In this document: positions 63,276 through 64,000 of the stretch, piece after piece
Layout of the letters: each line of letters starts with the position of its first letter
How positions within the stretch are numbered: the stretch's first letter is position 1
NCBI GenBank assembly: GCA_023053685.1
Contig: JALIGW010000014.1
Location: forward strand, 16,736,590-16,800,589
Direction of reading: 5' to 3'
From: Diadophis punctatus similis
Taxonomy: Eukaryota; Chordata; Lepidosauria; Squamata; Dipsadidae
Length of the DNA stretch: 64,000 nt
Position numbers and translations under genes: made by a program
Notes under the pieces: model-generated
Databases searched by the model: none
What the model saw: the letters and a program-made list of their open reading frames with translations, nothing else
What the model was told of the DNA's origin: nothing

Positions 63276-64000
63276 GAAAAATCAGAAAGTCCAGTTGCCT
63301 CTTGAAAAAGAACCGGAGTAGCCCTGAAATAACACCTCTGCTGCCTATGCTGTGTGGAATGAGGAATAAATAACAATGCGCCATTAAAGGAAAGAAGAGA
63401 CGCTTAAAATGTTTAGATCATCTCATTCCTGAGGGGTTCCAGGTCACCGCTGAAAAGAAAGAAGAAAAGCAAGAAAAAGAGCTGAGACGGAAAGGAGAGA
63501 GCCAAGCCCCCTCCCAGAAGTCACTGGGGCTAGGAGAGCGCTGAGGATTAGAGGTGGAAGGATCTGAACTGAGCCATCTGCTCTGCCAGCCTTGGGTGAA
63601 GGGAGACGGGTGCGATATCCGGGGTGTTGACTTTCTGAGGAGCAGCACCTGGCACACCTCGCAGCTCGGCCACCTGCTGTGGGTCTCCCTGGGGGGGAAA
63701 TCCCCGCTTTTCTGCTGGGCTGCTTGAGCAATTAGGGCTTCTCTGAGGTGATTAAAGCAGAATGTTCCAGAAGGGGGATTTTTTGTTTTATTGCAGGGAA
63801 ATTATTCTTGGGCTAAGCGTTTTGTCGTAAGTCCCACCTCTTCTATAACTGCTCAGGGAGAAGGGTTTACATGCACAGATTCCCATATTTTATTTTATTT
63901 TATTTCCCCAATCTTTCTATGAGGGAGACAGAACTGGATTAGATGACAAGATTCAGTGGATTCAAGGGATTTACTCATGAGTAGACAGGCCTGGGCTCTT
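63276..64000. other. unassigned sequence
   Basis: No gene or repeat recognised to the window end. Confidence 0.3.

Overview
The window is gene-poor, repeat-saturated vertebrate DNA, most likely from a squamate reptile and probably a snake. Four things point there: many CR1 LINE copies whose 3' ends carry AATAG-type or AAATCT-type tails, L2, L1 and BovB/RTE LINEs side by side, tRNA-derived SINEs of the squamate type, and a dense population of small hAT-like hairpin elements. I find no host protein-coding exon, rRNA or functional tRNA gene that I can defend. The two long open frames (772 codons at 38996-41314, 522 codons at 25821-27389, both minus strand) are reverse transcriptases of a CR1 and an L2 LINE.

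Layout. 1-1.8 kb: a 750-bp foldback inverted repeat, a long (GA)n tract and a CR1 3' end. 1.8-4.5 kb: a Ty3/Gypsy pol relic, hAT-like ends and a degraded minus-strand CR1. 5-9.5 kb: hAT hairpin elements, a 733-bp unit bounded by 25-bp perfect inverted repeats with a small acidic open frame, and old CR1. 9.6-12 kb: a tRNA-SINE split by a 1.5-kb TAAGGTGACC element, then an L2 3' end and a TAAA/CAAA microsatellite. 12.5-24 kb: CR1, L1, L2 and RTE relics, a mariner-like element split by L2, and further hAT insertions, one inside another. 24-28 kb: an L1 3' end and an intact-frame L2 inserted in a CR1. 29-36 kb: CR1 scraps, L1, mariner-like and hAT hairpin elements, AT-rich sequence. 36-44 kb: a 520-bp hAT hairpin, the long CR1 copy, long microsatellites, and a tRNA-SINE containing a complete hammerhead-ribozyme fold. 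44-56 kb: more hAT insertions in CR1 and BovB, and a 2.3-kb multiply nested hAT unit. 57-64 kb: two further TAAGGTGACC elements, a SINE, a Penelope-like GIY-YIG relic and a LINE C-terminal relic.

Order of events can be read from nesting. Old CR1, L1, BovB, SINE and mariner copies served as targets. hAT elements (8-bp target duplications) and L2/CR1 copies landed in them later, and microsatellites grew from retroelement tails. I count 18 hAT-like insertions with an intact or one-mismatch 8-bp duplication. The strongest candidates for something worth describing are the hammerhead fold in the SINE (43080-43127), the shared NRF-1-like palindromic core in two element groups with different termini (best seen in the composite at 61329-61904), and the inverted-repeat unit at 5413-6145.
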